From Butyricicoccus faecihominis (GTDB taxonomy: Bacteria; Bacillota; Clostridia; Oscillospirales; Butyricicoccaceae): a DNA stretch of 64,000 nt. A program made the position numbers and the translations under genes. Where the stretch lies: positions 38,426 to 102,425 of the forward strand of contig NZ_JANGCE010000008.1 of NCBI RefSeq assembly GCF_024462775.1. Reading direction: 5' to 3'. Below are positions 41,614 to 49,738 of this stretch, piece by piece (the stretch's first letter is position 1; each line of letters opens with the position of its first letter). The notes under the pieces are model-generated. The model ran no database searches and had not been told where the DNA came from. It saw nothing but the letters and a program-made list of their open reading frames with translations.

Positions 41614-43275
41614 TCAGGCCGCAATACCGAGCGGAGAGAACAGGATGTAAATGCCGATCGCGATGATAACGCCGACAATGGAGACCACGTGGCGGTATTT
41701 CCACGGCGTCAGGTCTACCGCGCCCACGTCGTGTATCTCGTAGGCTTCACCCGGGCGGAACTTGTTCAGCGCCCACATGATGATCAGCTCGACCGGGAAC
41801 AGCACCGCCATGGCGTATAGGTAGTGGATGGGGTTCTCGGAACCGGGGTAGCAGGGCTTCACCAGCAGGAACAGGCCGTAAAGCACCACGTGGAACACGG
41901 TGATGACCTTGGGCGTGTACTTGGGCAGCCGCTTGAACAGGAATACGCCGAGAATGGTGCAGAGCACCGGCAGCGAAACGAATTGACTCATGGAGTTCAG
42001 GAAGGTGGTGATGCCGCCTGCATACATAACGAACGGTGCGATGATGATCGAAATGCAGCCCGCGATGGTGCCGTAAATCTTGCCGACCTTGACGCACTTG
42101 ATATCCGAAGCCGCCGGATTGATCGAGGAACGGTATAGATCGAGTGTGAACATGGTCGAAGCGGAGTTAAGCACCGAGTTAAAGGAGGACAGGATCGCGC
42201 CGAACATAACGGCGGCGAAAAAGCCCATGACCGGCTTGGGAACGATCGCGGAAATCAGCGCCGGGTAGGCGAAGTCGATCGCCTGCGAACCGGCGGCGGC
42301 CAGTTTGTCCTGAATGGTGGGCAGATAGAAAGCGATAATGCCGGGGATGACCAGATACAGCGGGCCGAGGCACTTGAGGAAGCCGCAGAAGATCGCGCCC
42401 TTTTGGCCTTCCTTCAGGCTCTTCGCGGCGAGCGAACGCTGTACGAAGGACTGGTTGGTGCACCACCAGTAAAGGTTGTTGAAAAACATACCGGTGATCA
42501 GCAGCGGCCAAGGAACCTCGGGTTCGGGCGCGTTCCATGCGTTGATGGCGTTGAGCTTGGCCGGATCGGCTTCGACAATGTAGCGGATGCCGTCCATGAT
42601 GCCGTGGCCGCCGGTCGCCGCGGCGAGCGCCGCGAAGCCGAGAAACGGGATCATCAGGCCGCCGATGATCAGGCCGACGCCGTTGATCGTATCGGATACC
42701 GCCACCGCCTTCAAGCCGCCGAAGATCGCGTAGCAGCCGCCGACGATACCGACGATCACGCACAGCACCGCGACTGCCTGAAACTTGGTGACGCCGAACA
42801 TGCCGGAGATATCGAAGATCTGCTCAAATACGACCGCGCCGGAATAAAGAATGACCGGCAGGTTGAGGATCGAATACATGATGACGATGACGAGCGAGAA
42901 CATCGTCTTGGTTCCCTTGCCGTACCGTTCCTCCATCAGGGAGGGGATGGTCATGGCGCCCATTTTTAAGAAGCGCGGCAGGAAGAAGTAAGCCAGAACG
43001 AGCAGCGTGAAGAGCGAACCGACTTCCCATGCAATGGGGCCCATGTTGGTTTTCCAGCTTTGGCCGTTCAGGCCGACGAGCTGTTCGGCGGATAGGTTGG
43101 TCAGTAACAGCGAGCCGGCAATCACGATGCCGGGCAGGCCACGGCCTGCTAAGAAGTAACCTTCGGCTGTTTCCAGATTGTCGCCCCGCGTTTTAAGGCT
43201 GGAGACGATGGCGACCATTGCGGTAAACAACACAAAGGAGATGCCGGTCCATGCCAGCGTATGAAAAAAGTTCAT
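41614..43275 (-). CDS. Sodium/solute symporter (SSS/SLC5), probable inositol transporter
   Basis: A 553-residue membrane protein with about 14 helices in the SSS fold. The AEGYFLAGRGLPGIVIAGSLLLTNLSAEQLVGL segment (residues 36-68) covers the sodium-site helix. FNNLYWWCTNQSFVQRSLAAKSLKEGQKGA near 275-305 is the classic family motif. This group includes the mammalian-like SMIT and SGLT branch that imports myo-inositol or glucose. The start at 43275 follows GGGGGAAA. It is the first gene of the operon with iolG, under a LacI-3-type operator. Confidence 0.9.
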   Translation of the reverse strand: MNFFHTLAWTGISFVLFTAMVAIVSSLKTRGDNLETAEGYFLAGRGLPGIVIAGSLLLTNLSAEQLVGLNGQSWKTNMGPIAWEVGSLFTLLVLAYFFLPRFLKMGAMTIPSLMEERYGKGTKTMFSLVIVIMYSILNLPVILYSGAVVFEQIFDISGMFGVTKFQAVAVLCVIVGIVGGCYAIFGGLKAVAVSDTINGVGLIIGGLMIPFLGFAALAAATGGHGIMDGIRYIVEADPAKLNAINAWNAPEPEVPWPLLITGMFFNNLYWWCTNQSFVQRSLAAKSLKEGQKGAIFCGFLKCLGPLYLVIPGIIAFYLPTIQDKLAAAGSQAIDFAYPALISAIVPKPVMGFFAAVMFGAILSSFNSVLNSASTMFTLDLYRSSINPAASDIKCVKVGKIYGTIAGCISIIIAPFVMYAGGITTFLNSMSQFVSLPVLCTILGVFLFKRLPKYTPKVITVFHVVLYGLFLLVKPCYPGSENPIHYLYAMAVLFPVELIIMWALNKFRPGEAYEIHDVGAVDLTPWKYRHVVSIVGVIIAIGIYILFSPLGIAA

Positions 43276-43335
43276 TTGTTTCCCCCATATAAAGCTGTAG
43301 AGCGTGTTTTCTGTTTTGCGATTATCCAAAATGTG

Positions 43336-43351
43336 TTGCGTGCACGTGAAT
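43336..43351 (-). promoter_or_regulatory. Candidate LacI-3 operator at the symporter operon
   Basis: TTGCGTGCACGTGAAT lies about 10 nt downstream of the predicted symporter start site. It shares 14 of 16 bases with 44767-44782 and resembles the perfect palindrome at 44908-44923. Confidence 0.6.
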
Positions 43352-43367
43352 ATATCTTGTTGTACTA

Positions 43368-43396
43368 ACAATATCACGATAAAACAGTGGATGCAA
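43368..43396 (-). promoter_or_regulatory. Promoter of symporter-iolG operon
   Basis: Minus strand TTGCAT (43391-43396), a 17-bp spacer and TATTGT (43368-43373). Confidence 0.65.
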
Positions 43397-43483
43397 GACG
43401 GGAAAATCACCAAAAAACACAGGCTGTTTTTGGCGAAAACGCAAAGAAAACGATTTTATGTACAAAAAGACGTGCATTTGTAC

Positions 43484-43512
43484 TTGCGTTTTCGTGTTTT
43501 GCGTCCTATACT
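43484..43512 (+). promoter_or_regulatory. Promoter of LacI-3
   Basis: TTGCGT (43484-43489), a 17-bp spacer and TATACT (43507-43512). Just downstream, GAACGC and GCACGC half-sites (near 43523-43540) resemble the operator motif, suggesting autoregulation. Confidence 0.65.
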
Positions 43513-43565
43513 GGTAGGGAAATGAACGCGATTGCACGCAAAAAACAAGTAAGGGGGCAACCACA

Positions 43566-44588
43566 ATGGCGGTAACACAGGCGCAGATCGCCCAAATGGC
43601 CGGCGTATCTCGCGGCACGGTCGATCGCACGCTCAATAACCGCGGCAGAGTCGATCCGGAGGTAGCGGAGCGCATCCGCAGGATCGCGAATGAACTGGGC
43701 TACCGCCCGAACCGGGCGGGCAGCCTGTTGCAGCGGGCAAACCGGCCGGTTCGCCTCGGCGTAGTGATACAATCGGTCGAAACGCCGTTTATGGCGCTTA
43801 TGCTGGAGGAAATTAACAAGGCGCTGCCGCACATGCGGGAGCTGGGAGCCGAGGTGATCGTCCGCGCAAATGAATTCGTGGATATCGACCGGCAGCTGAT
43901 ATCGCTCGACGAGTTGGAAAAGGAAGGCGTGGACGGCATCGCGCTGACCCCGGTGGAGGATATGCGCATTTGCGACCGGATCGACGAGCTGGCAAAAAAA
44001 ATGCCCGTCGTGACGTTCAATACCGATTTACCCGATTCCCGCCGCCTGTGCTATGTCGGCCAAGAGAACTATTTAAGTGGGCGCGCGTGCGCGGGACTGA
44101 TGAATATGTTGCTGGGCGGCAAGGGAAAAGTGCTCATGATCGCCGGACATCCCGCCAGCCAATCGCACCGCCGCCGTATCGACGGCTTTCGGTCCGAAGC
44201 GATATCGACGTACCCGGGGCTGTCGCTGCTTCCGCTGGAGCGCAGCAACGACAGCAGGCAAAAAGCTTATGAGATCGTCAAAGAAGTATGGGCGCGCCAC
44301 CCCGATCTGCGCGGCATTTTCATTGCGGCGAACGGTCAGGTCGGCGTGTGCGACGCGATGCGCGAGCTGGGGCTAAAGGGAAAAGTCCATATGATCTGCT
44401 ATGACCTGCTGCCGGATACGGCGGAAGGCTTGCGCGAGGGACTGATTGATTTGCTGATCGATCAGGACGCGCACGCGCAGGGCGTTCGCCCGTTGGAAAT
44501 TCTGCTGGAGAACATTTTGACCGGCGCCCGTCCGCCGGAAGAGTATATGCTCACGCGGATCGATATCCGGAATCAATATAATATATAA
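43566..44588 (+). CDS. LacI family transcriptional regulator (LacI-3)
   Basis: A 340-residue repressor. Its HTH VTQAQIAQMAGVSRGTVDRTLNNRGRV (residues 3-29) is of the TVDRTL variant. The effector domain resembles periplasmic-binding type I with IALTPVEDMRICDRIDEL and FIAANGQVGVCDAMRELGLKGKVHMI. It differs from LacI-1 and LacI-2 by having GTVDR rather than NTVS in the recognition helix, so it should read another operator. RBS AAGGGGG precedes the ATG. It lies between the symporter operon and ABC system 3, and shared motifs suggest it controls both. Confidence 0.92.
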   Translation: MAVTQAQIAQMAGVSRGTVDRTLNNRGRVDPEVAERIRRIANELGYRPNRAGSLLQRANRPVRLGVVIQSVETPFMALMLEEINKALPHMRELGAEVIVRANEFVDIDRQLISLDELEKEGVDGIALTPVEDMRICDRIDELAKKMPVVTFNTDLPDSRRLCYVGQENYLSGRACAGLMNMLLGGKGKVLMIAGHPASQSHRRRIDGFRSEAISTYPGLSLLPLERSNDSRQKAYEIVKEVWARHPDLRGIFIAANGQVGVCDAMRELGLKGKVHMICYDLLPDTAEGLREGLIDLLIDQDAHAQGVRPLEILLENILTGARPPEEYMLTRIDIRNQYNI

Positions 44589-44766
44589 TCGTCGGGCGCG
44601 TTGCCGCGAAAGCGGCGGCGCGCCTGTTGCGTGCTTTGCCGTGAATATGAACACGTGCTGCTTTTGAATATTGAAATAGCCTGAATGCTTTTTGCACGGC
44701 GTATTTCATCCGTTTTCCGTCCTGTTTTTGACGCGTGTCAAAAAATGGGGCGGTTTTTTGGTGAAA

Positions 44767-44782
44767 TTGCGTGCACGAGAAC
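44767..44782 (+). promoter_or_regulatory. Upstream candidate LacI-3 operator
   Basis: TTGCGTGCACGAGAAC, a near copy of the site at 43336-43351, about 130 nt upstream of the start-site palindrome. The spacing would permit repressor looping. Confidence 0.5.
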
Positions 44783-44865
44783 ACAGTGTGCAGGTAATTT
44801 CGTACAATCAAGCGGGTCGAAAATCGGTAAAAACCATGAAAAAGGGTCGGAGGCACAAATAGTTC

Positions 44866-44894
44866 TTGCCTTTTCGAGGCGGGGGAGCTATAAT
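44866..44894 (+). promoter_or_regulatory. Promoter of ABC system 3
   Basis: TTGCCT (44866-44871), a 17-bp spacer and TATAAT (44889-44894). Confidence 0.75.
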
Positions 44895-44907
44895 TTGACC
44901 ATCGAAA

Positions 44908-44923
44908 GCGTTCACGTGAACGC
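44908..44923 (+). promoter_or_regulatory. Start-site operator of ABC system 3
   Basis: GCGTTCACGTGAACGC, a perfect 16-bp palindrome at about +8 to +23, the classic position and symmetry for a LacI-family repressor. Confidence 0.75.
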
Positions 44924-45067
44924 GGATAAAAGAACACATATATTTGTCAAATCAAGGCTAATTATGCGTCTTTTTGAGCGTTTTACTGGACGACGCCGGA
45001 ACGGAGAAGCAAAAAGCACGCTCCGCTGGTGCAAACCGATGACAATAGAAGAAGAGGAGAGAAAAAC

Positions 45068-46099
45068 ATGAAGAAATTACTGGCATCTGTACTAACGGGA
45101 ACCATGGCGCTCAGCCTGCTGGCGGGCTGCGGCGGCGGTGGCGGCGGCTCGACCGAGGGCGGCGCAAGCACCGAGGGCGGTTCGAGCGACGGCTCCAAGA
45201 ACATCACCATGGTACTTTCCCAGCGCGACGAGTGGCTGTCCACGCTGGACACCGCCGCAAAGGATTCGGCTTCTGCGGCCGGTTACAAAATGACCTCGCA
45301 GGATTCCCTGAGCGATACCAACAAGCAGATTCAGTTTGTTACCTCGGCTGCAGCCGCTGGTGAAAAGGCGATCATCGTAAACCTTGTGGACCCCAACATC
45401 GCGGGCGACATTATTGAAGCCGCGGGCGATATGAAGGTTGTATTTGTGAACCGTCCGCCGCAGGATATGAGCCTGCTGAACGAAAACGCCGTTTACGTCG
45501 GTTCGGACGAGCTGACCTCCGGTAAATTCCAAGGCGAATGGCTGGTCGAGCACTTCAAGGCGGAAGGCAAGACCGATATCAAGTACATTCTGCTCAACGG
45601 TATCATGGGTCAGGTTTCGACCACCAACCGCACCGCTTCCGTGCTGCAGGCCCTGAAGGACGGCGGCATCAACGCCACCGAAGCTTCCGCGCCGCTTGCC
45701 TGCGACTTTGACCGCGCCGAGGCGATGACGCAGATCACCCCCCTGCTGACCAGCGGCACGCAGTTCGACTGCATTATCTCCAACAACGACGCGATGGCGC
45801 TCGGCGCGATCGAGGCGTTGGAAAACGCTGATATCGACCCCGCTTCCATCCCGATCGTCGGCATCGACGCTACGGCTGACGGCCGTCAGGCAGTCAAGGA
45901 CGGCAAAATGTCCATGACCGTGTTCCAGAACGCCAAGGGTCAGGGCGAAGGCGCGATGAAGGCCGCTCTGAACATGCTGGAAGGCAAGCCGATCAACGAC
46001 GGCACCGAGTATGAAGTTGCTTCCGACAACCCGTACGTTATCTGGGTTCCGTTCGAGCCTGTTACCTCGGACAACGTTGCAGAATACGACAACCGCTGA
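45068..46099 (+). CDS. Ribose-type ABC transporter substrate-binding lipoprotein (system 3)
   Basis: A 343-residue receptor. The lipobox LAGC near residue 20 is followed by a Gly/Ser/Thr-rich tether. The mature domain includes ITMVLSQRDEWLSTLDTAAKDSASAAGYKM, IVNLVDPNIAGDIIEAAG, and DCIISNNDAMALGAIEAL near residue 240, which place it in the RbsB-like family. It differs clearly from the receptors of systems 1 and 2 in sequence, so its ligand may differ. The ATG at 45068 follows AGAGGAG. A stable hairpin follows the gene, as is common for highly expressed receptors. Confidence 0.92.
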   Translation: MKKLLASVLTGTMALSLLAGCGGGGGGSTEGGASTEGGSSDGSKNITMVLSQRDEWLSTLDTAAKDSASAAGYKMTSQDSLSDTNKQIQFVTSAAAAGEKAIIVNLVDPNIAGDIIEAAGDMKVVFVNRPPQDMSLLNENAVYVGSDELTSGKFQGEWLVEHFKAEGKTDIKYILLNGIMGQVSTTNRTASVLQALKDGGINATEASAPLACDFDRAEAMTQITPLLTSGTQFDCIISNNDAMALGAIEALENADIDPASIPIVGIDATADGRQAVKDGKMSMTVFQNAKGQGEGAMKAALNMLEGKPINDGTEYEVASDNPYVIWVPFEPVTSDNVAEYDNR

Positions 46100-46121
46100 T
46101 TTGTAATTAAAGTGAGACATG

Positions 46122-46157
46122 GCGGCGGCACGGCCGGAAAACGCGCCGCGCCGCCGC
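46122..46157 (+). other. Intra-operon GC hairpin after receptor gene
   Basis: GCGGCGGC (46122-46129) pairs with GCCGCCGC (46150-46157), with further internal pairing and no T-run. It lies between the receptor and ATPase genes and probably stabilises the receptor mRNA so that it exceeds the transporter genes. Confidence 0.6.
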
Positions 46158-46206
46158 TTCTTACTTACTAAAAAAGCGCTGCTTACGATAAAAAGGGGTG
46201 AACTAC

Positions 46207-47712
46207 GTGAGCGAAGAATACATTCTGGAAATGCAGGATATTGTTAAGGATTTTCCCGGTGTGCGCGCGCTGAAGGGCGTTCAGCTCAAGGTGCGGCCGG
46301 GCACCGTCCACACGTTGATGGGCGAGAACGGCGCGGGCAAAAGTACGCTGATGAAGTGTCTGATCGGTATCCATAAGCCCACCTCGGGCAAGATCATCTA
46401 TCAGGGCAAGGAGATCACGTTCCCCAATACGCTGACCGCCATGAACGCCGGTATCTCGATGATCCACCAAGAGCTCTCGCCCGTGCCCGAGCGCACCGTG
46501 TGCGACAACGTGTGGCTGGGCCGCTACCCGCGCAAGGGCCTGATCGTCGACCGCCGCAAAATGCGCAAGGATTGTTTGGCGCTGTTCGCGAAGCTGGGGC
46601 TCGATCTGGACCCGGATGAAAAAATGGGCAACCTGACCGTCGCCAAGATGCAGATGGTCGAGATCGCCAAGGCGGTCTCCTATGATTCCAAGATCGTAAT
46701 TATGGACGAACCGACCTCCGCGCTGACCGAGACCGAAGTGGAGCATCTGTTCCGCATCATCGACGATCTGAAGTCGAAAAACGTCGCGATCATTTATATC
46801 TCGCATAAGATGGACGAAATTTTCCGTATTTCGGACGATATTACCATTTATCGCGACGGCGAGTACATTGCGACCGACCGCGCCGCGAATCTGGATATCG
46901 ACAAGCTGATCACGCTGATGGTGGGCCGCGAGATGGATTCGATGTTCCCGAAGGTCGATTGCCCGATCGGCGAGACCATCCTCAAGGTCGAAAACCTGTC
47001 CTCGGGTCGCGCGGTCAAGAACGTTTCGTTCGAGCTGCACCGGGGCGAGATTTTGGGCTTTGCCGGTCTGGTCGGCGCGGGCCGTACCGAAACGGTGGAA
47101 ACCATTTTCGGCATGCGGCATAAAACCGGCGGCAAGGTGTATAAGGATGGACAGGAGCTGCACATCAAATCCCCGGAGCAGGCGATCAAAAGCAAGATCG
47201 CGCTTCTGACCGAGGACCGGCGCGGCAACGGCATCGTGGGCCTTTTGAGCGTCCGCGAGAACACCGTTCTGGCCAATTTGAAGCATTACGGCCGTCCGCT
47301 CAACCATAGGAAGATTTCGGCGGACGCGGAAGAGTACGCAAAGAAGCTGAACGTAAAGACGCCCACGCTGGACACGCCGATCATGAACCTTTCGGGCGGC
47401 AACCAGCAGAAGGTGCTTGTCGGCCGCTGGCTGCTGACCGATCCGGATATCCTGATCGTCGACGAGCCGACGCGCGGTATCGACGTTGGCGCGAAGGCTG
47501 AGATTCATTCGCTCATCACCAAGCTGGCGGGCGAGGGCAAGGCCATTATTATGATCTCGTCGGAGCTGCCCGAGGTGCTCGGCATGGCCGACCGCGTGCT
47601 TGTCATGCACGAGGGCGAGATGACCGGCATTCTCGATCGGAAGGACGCCACGCAGGAACTGATCATGAAATACGCCACCGGCGACGTCAACGACTTCGCC
47701 GCGTCCAATTAA
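46207..47712 (+). CDS. Ribose-type ABC transporter ATP-binding protein (system 3)
   Basis: A 501-residue fused double-ATPase. The first half has GENGAGKST (about residue 39) and [15 protein letters not shown]. The second has [30 protein letters not shown] and [15 protein letters not shown]. The GTG at 46207 is preferred because AAGGGG stands eight nucleotides upstream; a GTG at 46198 would lie on that site. It follows the receptor after a hairpin gap of 107 nt and precedes the permease by 12 nt. Confidence 0.93.
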   Translation: MSEEYILEMQDIVKDFPGVRALKGVQLKVRPGTVHTLMGENGAGKSTLMKCLIGIHKPTSGKIIYQGKEITFPNTLTAMNAGISMIHQELSPVPERTVCDNVWLGRYPRKGLIVDRRKMRKDCLALFAKLGLDLDPDEKMGNLTVAKMQMVEIAKAVSYDSKIVIMDEPTSALTETEVEHLFRIIDDLKSKNVAIIYISHKMDEIFRISDDITIYRDGEYIATDRAANLDIDKLITLMVGREMDSMFPKVDCPIGETILKVENLSSGRAVKNVSFELHRGEILGFAGLVGAGRTETVETIFGMRHKTGGKVYKDGQELHIKSPEQAIKSKIALLTEDRRGNGIVGLLSVRENTVLANLKHYGRPLNHRKISADAEEYAKKLNVKTPTLDTPIMNLSGGNQQKVLVGRWLLTDPDILIVDEPTRGIDVGAKAEIHSLITKLAGEGKAIIMISSELPEVLGMADRVLVMHEGEMTGILDRKDATQELIMKYATGDVNDFAASN

Positions 47713-47724
47713 GGGGGTACGGAA

Positions 47725-48723
47725 ATGGAGAACACAAAAAAGAGCTTTAACTGGAAGCGATTCCTGTCGCAAAACTCGATCTGGGGCGTACTGATCCTGA
47801 TGATCATCGCGCTCAGCATCGTTCGCCCGGTATTTTTGTCGCCGGCCAACCTCAAGGGTTTGCTGGAAGGCGAATCGGTCAAGGGCATCATGGCCTTCGG
47901 TATCATGTGGGCCATTCTGGCAAAGGGCATCGATCTGGGCCCCGGCTCGGTCGTCGCGCTCGTATCGGTCATCACGGCTTCGCTCGTGCAGCCGTCTGAT
48001 CTGGCCACCCGTATTCTCGGCGTGGGCGGCATGCATGTGCCCACGTGGGCTGCCGTTATCATCGGTATTGCCATCGGCGTTTTGATCGGCGCGATCGTCG
48101 GCGCGGTCATCGCCTTCACGCACATACCGCCCTTTATCGCAACGCTCGGTTCGCAGCTCATATGCCGTGCGCTGAGCAAAATGTATTCCACCTCGCCTGT
48201 TTCCAACCTGCCGGATGATTTCCGCTGGCTGGCAAAGGGCAAGCTGTTCGGCTTTATCCCGATGATCGTCGTTATCTTTATCGTTATGTTTATTATTTCG
48301 GCGTTCCTGCTCACGCAGACCCGCTTCGGCAAGAACATTTACGCCATTGGCGGCAATGATCAGGCGGCGCGCGTGGCCGGTATCAATGTGGAAAAGAACC
48401 TGATCCTCGTTTACTTATGGTGCTCGGTCTGCGCGGCTATCGGCGGCATCCTGCTCGCGGCCCGCACCGGCTCGTCCGACCCGTCCACCTCGGGCCTGAA
48501 CTACGAGCTCGACGCGATCGCGGCGGCCACCGTCGGCGGCACCAGCCATACAGGCGGCGTGTGCCGTGTTACCGGCGTACTTTGCGGTATCCTGATCCTT
48601 GGCGTTATCAACAACGGCCTTGTTTTGCTGGGCGTTGACGATAATATGACCAACGTGATCAAGGGCCTGATCATCGTCGGCGCTGTTGCGATCGACATGC
48701 GCAAGAACACCCGCAAGGCTTAA
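47725..48723 (+). CDS. Ribose-type ABC transporter permease (system 3)
   Basis: A 332-residue RbsC-type permease. It has ILAKGIDLGPGSVVALVS (about residues 63-80), an extended hydrophilic insert near 95-110, the coupling stretch RFGKNIYAIGGNDQAARVAGINVEKNL (about 193-219) and VGGTSHTGGVCRVTGVLCG. The insert and the Cys residues set it apart from the permeases of systems 1 and 2. RBS AAGGGGG precedes the ATG. It closes the operon at a strong terminator. Confidence 0.93.
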   Translation: MENTKKSFNWKRFLSQNSIWGVLILMIIALSIVRPVFLSPANLKGLLEGESVKGIMAFGIMWAILAKGIDLGPGSVVALVSVITASLVQPSDLATRILGVGGMHVPTWAAVIIGIAIGVLIGAIVGAVIAFTHIPPFIATLGSQLICRALSKMYSTSPVSNLPDDFRWLAKGKLFGFIPMIVVIFIVMFIISAFLLTQTRFGKNIYAIGGNDQAARVAGINVEKNLILVYLWCSVCAAIGGILLAARTGSSDPSTSGLNYELDAIAAATVGGTSHTGGVCRVTGVLCGILILGVINNGLVLLGVDDNMTNVIKGLIIVGAVAIDMRKNTRKA

Positions 48724-48746
48724 AACTTCGGTAAAACCTACTTTCA

Positions 48747-48787
48747 CCCCGGCGTCCGCTACCCCATGGCGGACGCCGGGGCTTTTT
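48747..48787 (+). terminator. Terminator of ABC system 3
   Basis: Stem CCCCGGCGTCCGC/GCGGACGCCGGGG followed by CTTTTT. Confidence 0.92.
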
Positions 48788-48913
48788 ATGGTTTATGGCC
48801 CGTGTGGCTCGCGGTGTTGGCCGGGCGGATCACCCAGCCCTACGGCTCGGCGGATTACGACCTGCTTTTGGGCGGCGTGACCTCGCGCCGCCGTCCCGGT
48901 GCGCGGGAGACGT

Positions 48914-49165
48914 TTATTGGGGTTTATCGTCGTGCTCTTGCAGTATTTTACAGAAGCAGAGAAGCGCCAGTAGGAAAAAATCCTTTTTATCCATTGCGTG
49001 CTGTATGCTTGCTTCGAGCTCTCCCGGAGCAAATTCGCTGTTCCTGCACATTTCTTCCGCAAATGCAAAGTGGTTGATGATCCATGCCATCCCCTGTTGG
49101 GCATCTGGCGGTAAGCGTTCTAAGGATTGCAAAATATGGTTGATCTGCGCTTCTCGGTTATCCAT
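48914..49165 (-). CDS. Hypothetical 83-residue protein
   Basis: Not recognised. The protein begins MDNREAQINHILQSLERLPPDAQQGMAWIINHFAFAEEM in two conserved-looking amphipathic helices and ends in a hydrophobic, Cys-containing helix (FFLLALLCFCKIL) plus a charged tail. No signal peptide or DNA-binding motif is seen. The ATG at 49165 follows AGAGG; longer frames lack an RBS. It lies downstream of the RHH gene on the same strand, with one copy of the 17-bp operator-like repeat about 105 nt upstream. Confidence 0.6.
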   Translation of the reverse strand: MDNREAQINHILQSLERLPPDAQQGMAWIINHFAFAEEMCRNSEFAPGELEASIQHAMDKKDFFLLALLCFCKILQEHDDKPQ

Positions 49166-49269
49166 GGTTACTACCTCTATCTTGATTGGATTTGTCAAAT
49201 CAGCCGCAAATGAATTTGCGTTTCCGCTTCTCGCCGCGTGGAGGCTTTGACTTGAGGAGCTTATAAAAT

Positions 49270-49286
49270 ACATCTGTAATCAGATG
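49270..49286. repeat. Inverted repeat bracketing the RHH gene, left copy
   Basis: ACATCTGTAATCAGATG, 17 bases identical to the reverse complement of 49590-49606. Each copy is itself a CATCTG-4-CAGATG palindrome. Confidence 0.8.
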
Positions 49287-49322
49287 CTATTATTTTCGCG
49301 GCGGCTCACACCGCCGGAAAAA

Positions 49323-49511
49323 TTATTTGTTGATTATGGTAAGCCCGGTTTGCTGTTCAATGCATTCGATGATTAATGCATTTACACTTTTGCCATGGGA
49401 GGAGGCCAATGCCTTGATTTCGGCTTTTTTCCCTTTTGGAACTCTAATTATAATGTCGTCATAATTATCCTTGTTAAACTCCGCTTTGTAACGGGTTTCG
49501 TCAAACGCCAT
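49323..49511 (-). CDS. Ribbon-helix-helix (Arc-like) small DNA-binding protein
   Basis: A 62-residue protein with an RHH pattern in the second half: strand DDIIIRVPKG (about 18-27), helix KKAEIKALASSHG, turn, helix SVNALIIECIEQQTG. This is typical of Arc/CopG-type dimeric repressors and antitoxins. The ATG at 49511 follows GGGCGGTGA. That RBS lies inside an 11-bp hairpin (49518-49528 with 49550-49560), so translation may be restrained. A CATCTG-4-CAGATG palindrome fills the promoter spacer, suggesting autoregulation. No toxin gene is recognised nearby; the 83-residue protein downstream is the only candidate partner. Confidence 0.8.
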   Translation of the reverse strand: MAFDETRYKAEFNKDNYDDIIIRVPKGKKAEIKALASSHGKSVNALIIECIEQQTGLTIINK

Positions 49512-49517
49512 TTTATC

Positions 49518-49560
49518 ACCGCCCTTATCTATACTTTATTTTAGCATAAATAAGGGCGGT
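49518..49560 (-). promoter_or_regulatory. RBS-sequestering hairpin of the RHH gene
   Basis: An 11-bp perfect stem ACCGCCCTTAT/ATAAGGGCGGT around an AT-rich 21-nt loop. The arm next to the ATG includes the GGGCGG Shine-Dalgarno region. Confidence 0.65.
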
Positions 49561-49580
49561 TTTCAATTTTGTTATTCTCT

Positions 49581-49609
49581 ATTATAAAACATCTGATTAC
49601 AGATGTCAA
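49581..49609 (-). promoter_or_regulatory. Consensus promoter of the RHH gene with operator in its spacer
   Basis: Minus strand TTGACA (49604-49609), exactly 17 bp, then TATAAT (49581-49586). The palindrome 49589-49606 overlaps the -35 and fills the spacer, so any bound protein would block polymerase. Confidence 0.82.
49589..49606. repeat. Inverted repeat bracketing the RHH gene, right copy
   Basis: ACATCTGATTACAGATGT, the reverse-complement partner of the copy at 49270-49286. Confidence 0.8.
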
Positions 49610-49680
49610 GCGGAAATATTACTTTTGTGGGGGCGACCACGCCAGATCGCCGGAGCCGCATGAAAACCCTACATTCCCAC

Positions 49681-49709
49681 TTGTGCCTCCATCGGCCGCG
49701 TTGTATAAT
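49681..49709 (+). promoter_or_regulatory. Promoter of cysteine desulfurase-thiI operon
   Basis: TTGTGC (49681-49686), a 17-bp spacer and TATAAT (49704-49709), then AAGGAG before the ATG at 49739. Confidence 0.7.
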
Positions 49710-49738
49710 GATACGGAAAGGTAAGGAGAGACAAAACC

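Larger units (their letters stand above)
44589..45067. other. Control region of ABC system 3
   Basis: 479 bp without genes. It contains a GC hairpin after LacI-3 (44595-44624, no T-run) and a TTTTTGAC-4-GTCAAAAA palindrome at 44725-44744. The operator-like 44767-44782, the promoter 44866-44894 and the perfect palindrome 44908-44923 follow. The leader is long (about 165 nt), without a recognised riboswitch. Confidence 0.65.

Noticed and set aside
44725..44744. TTTTTGAC-4-GTCAAAAA palindrome as LacI-3 operator
   Set aside because: It does not share the GCGTGCACG core of the other sites and may only be a structural or terminator-like element.
46183..48123. Open frame of 646 codons antisense to ABC system 3
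   Set aside because: Shadow of the RbsA and RbsC genes; Asp/Arg/His-rich translation typical of the reverse strand of GC-rich coding DNA.
48766..49250. Plus-strand frames after ABC system 3
   Set aside because: They start inside the terminator and overlap the better supported 83-residue minus-strand gene.
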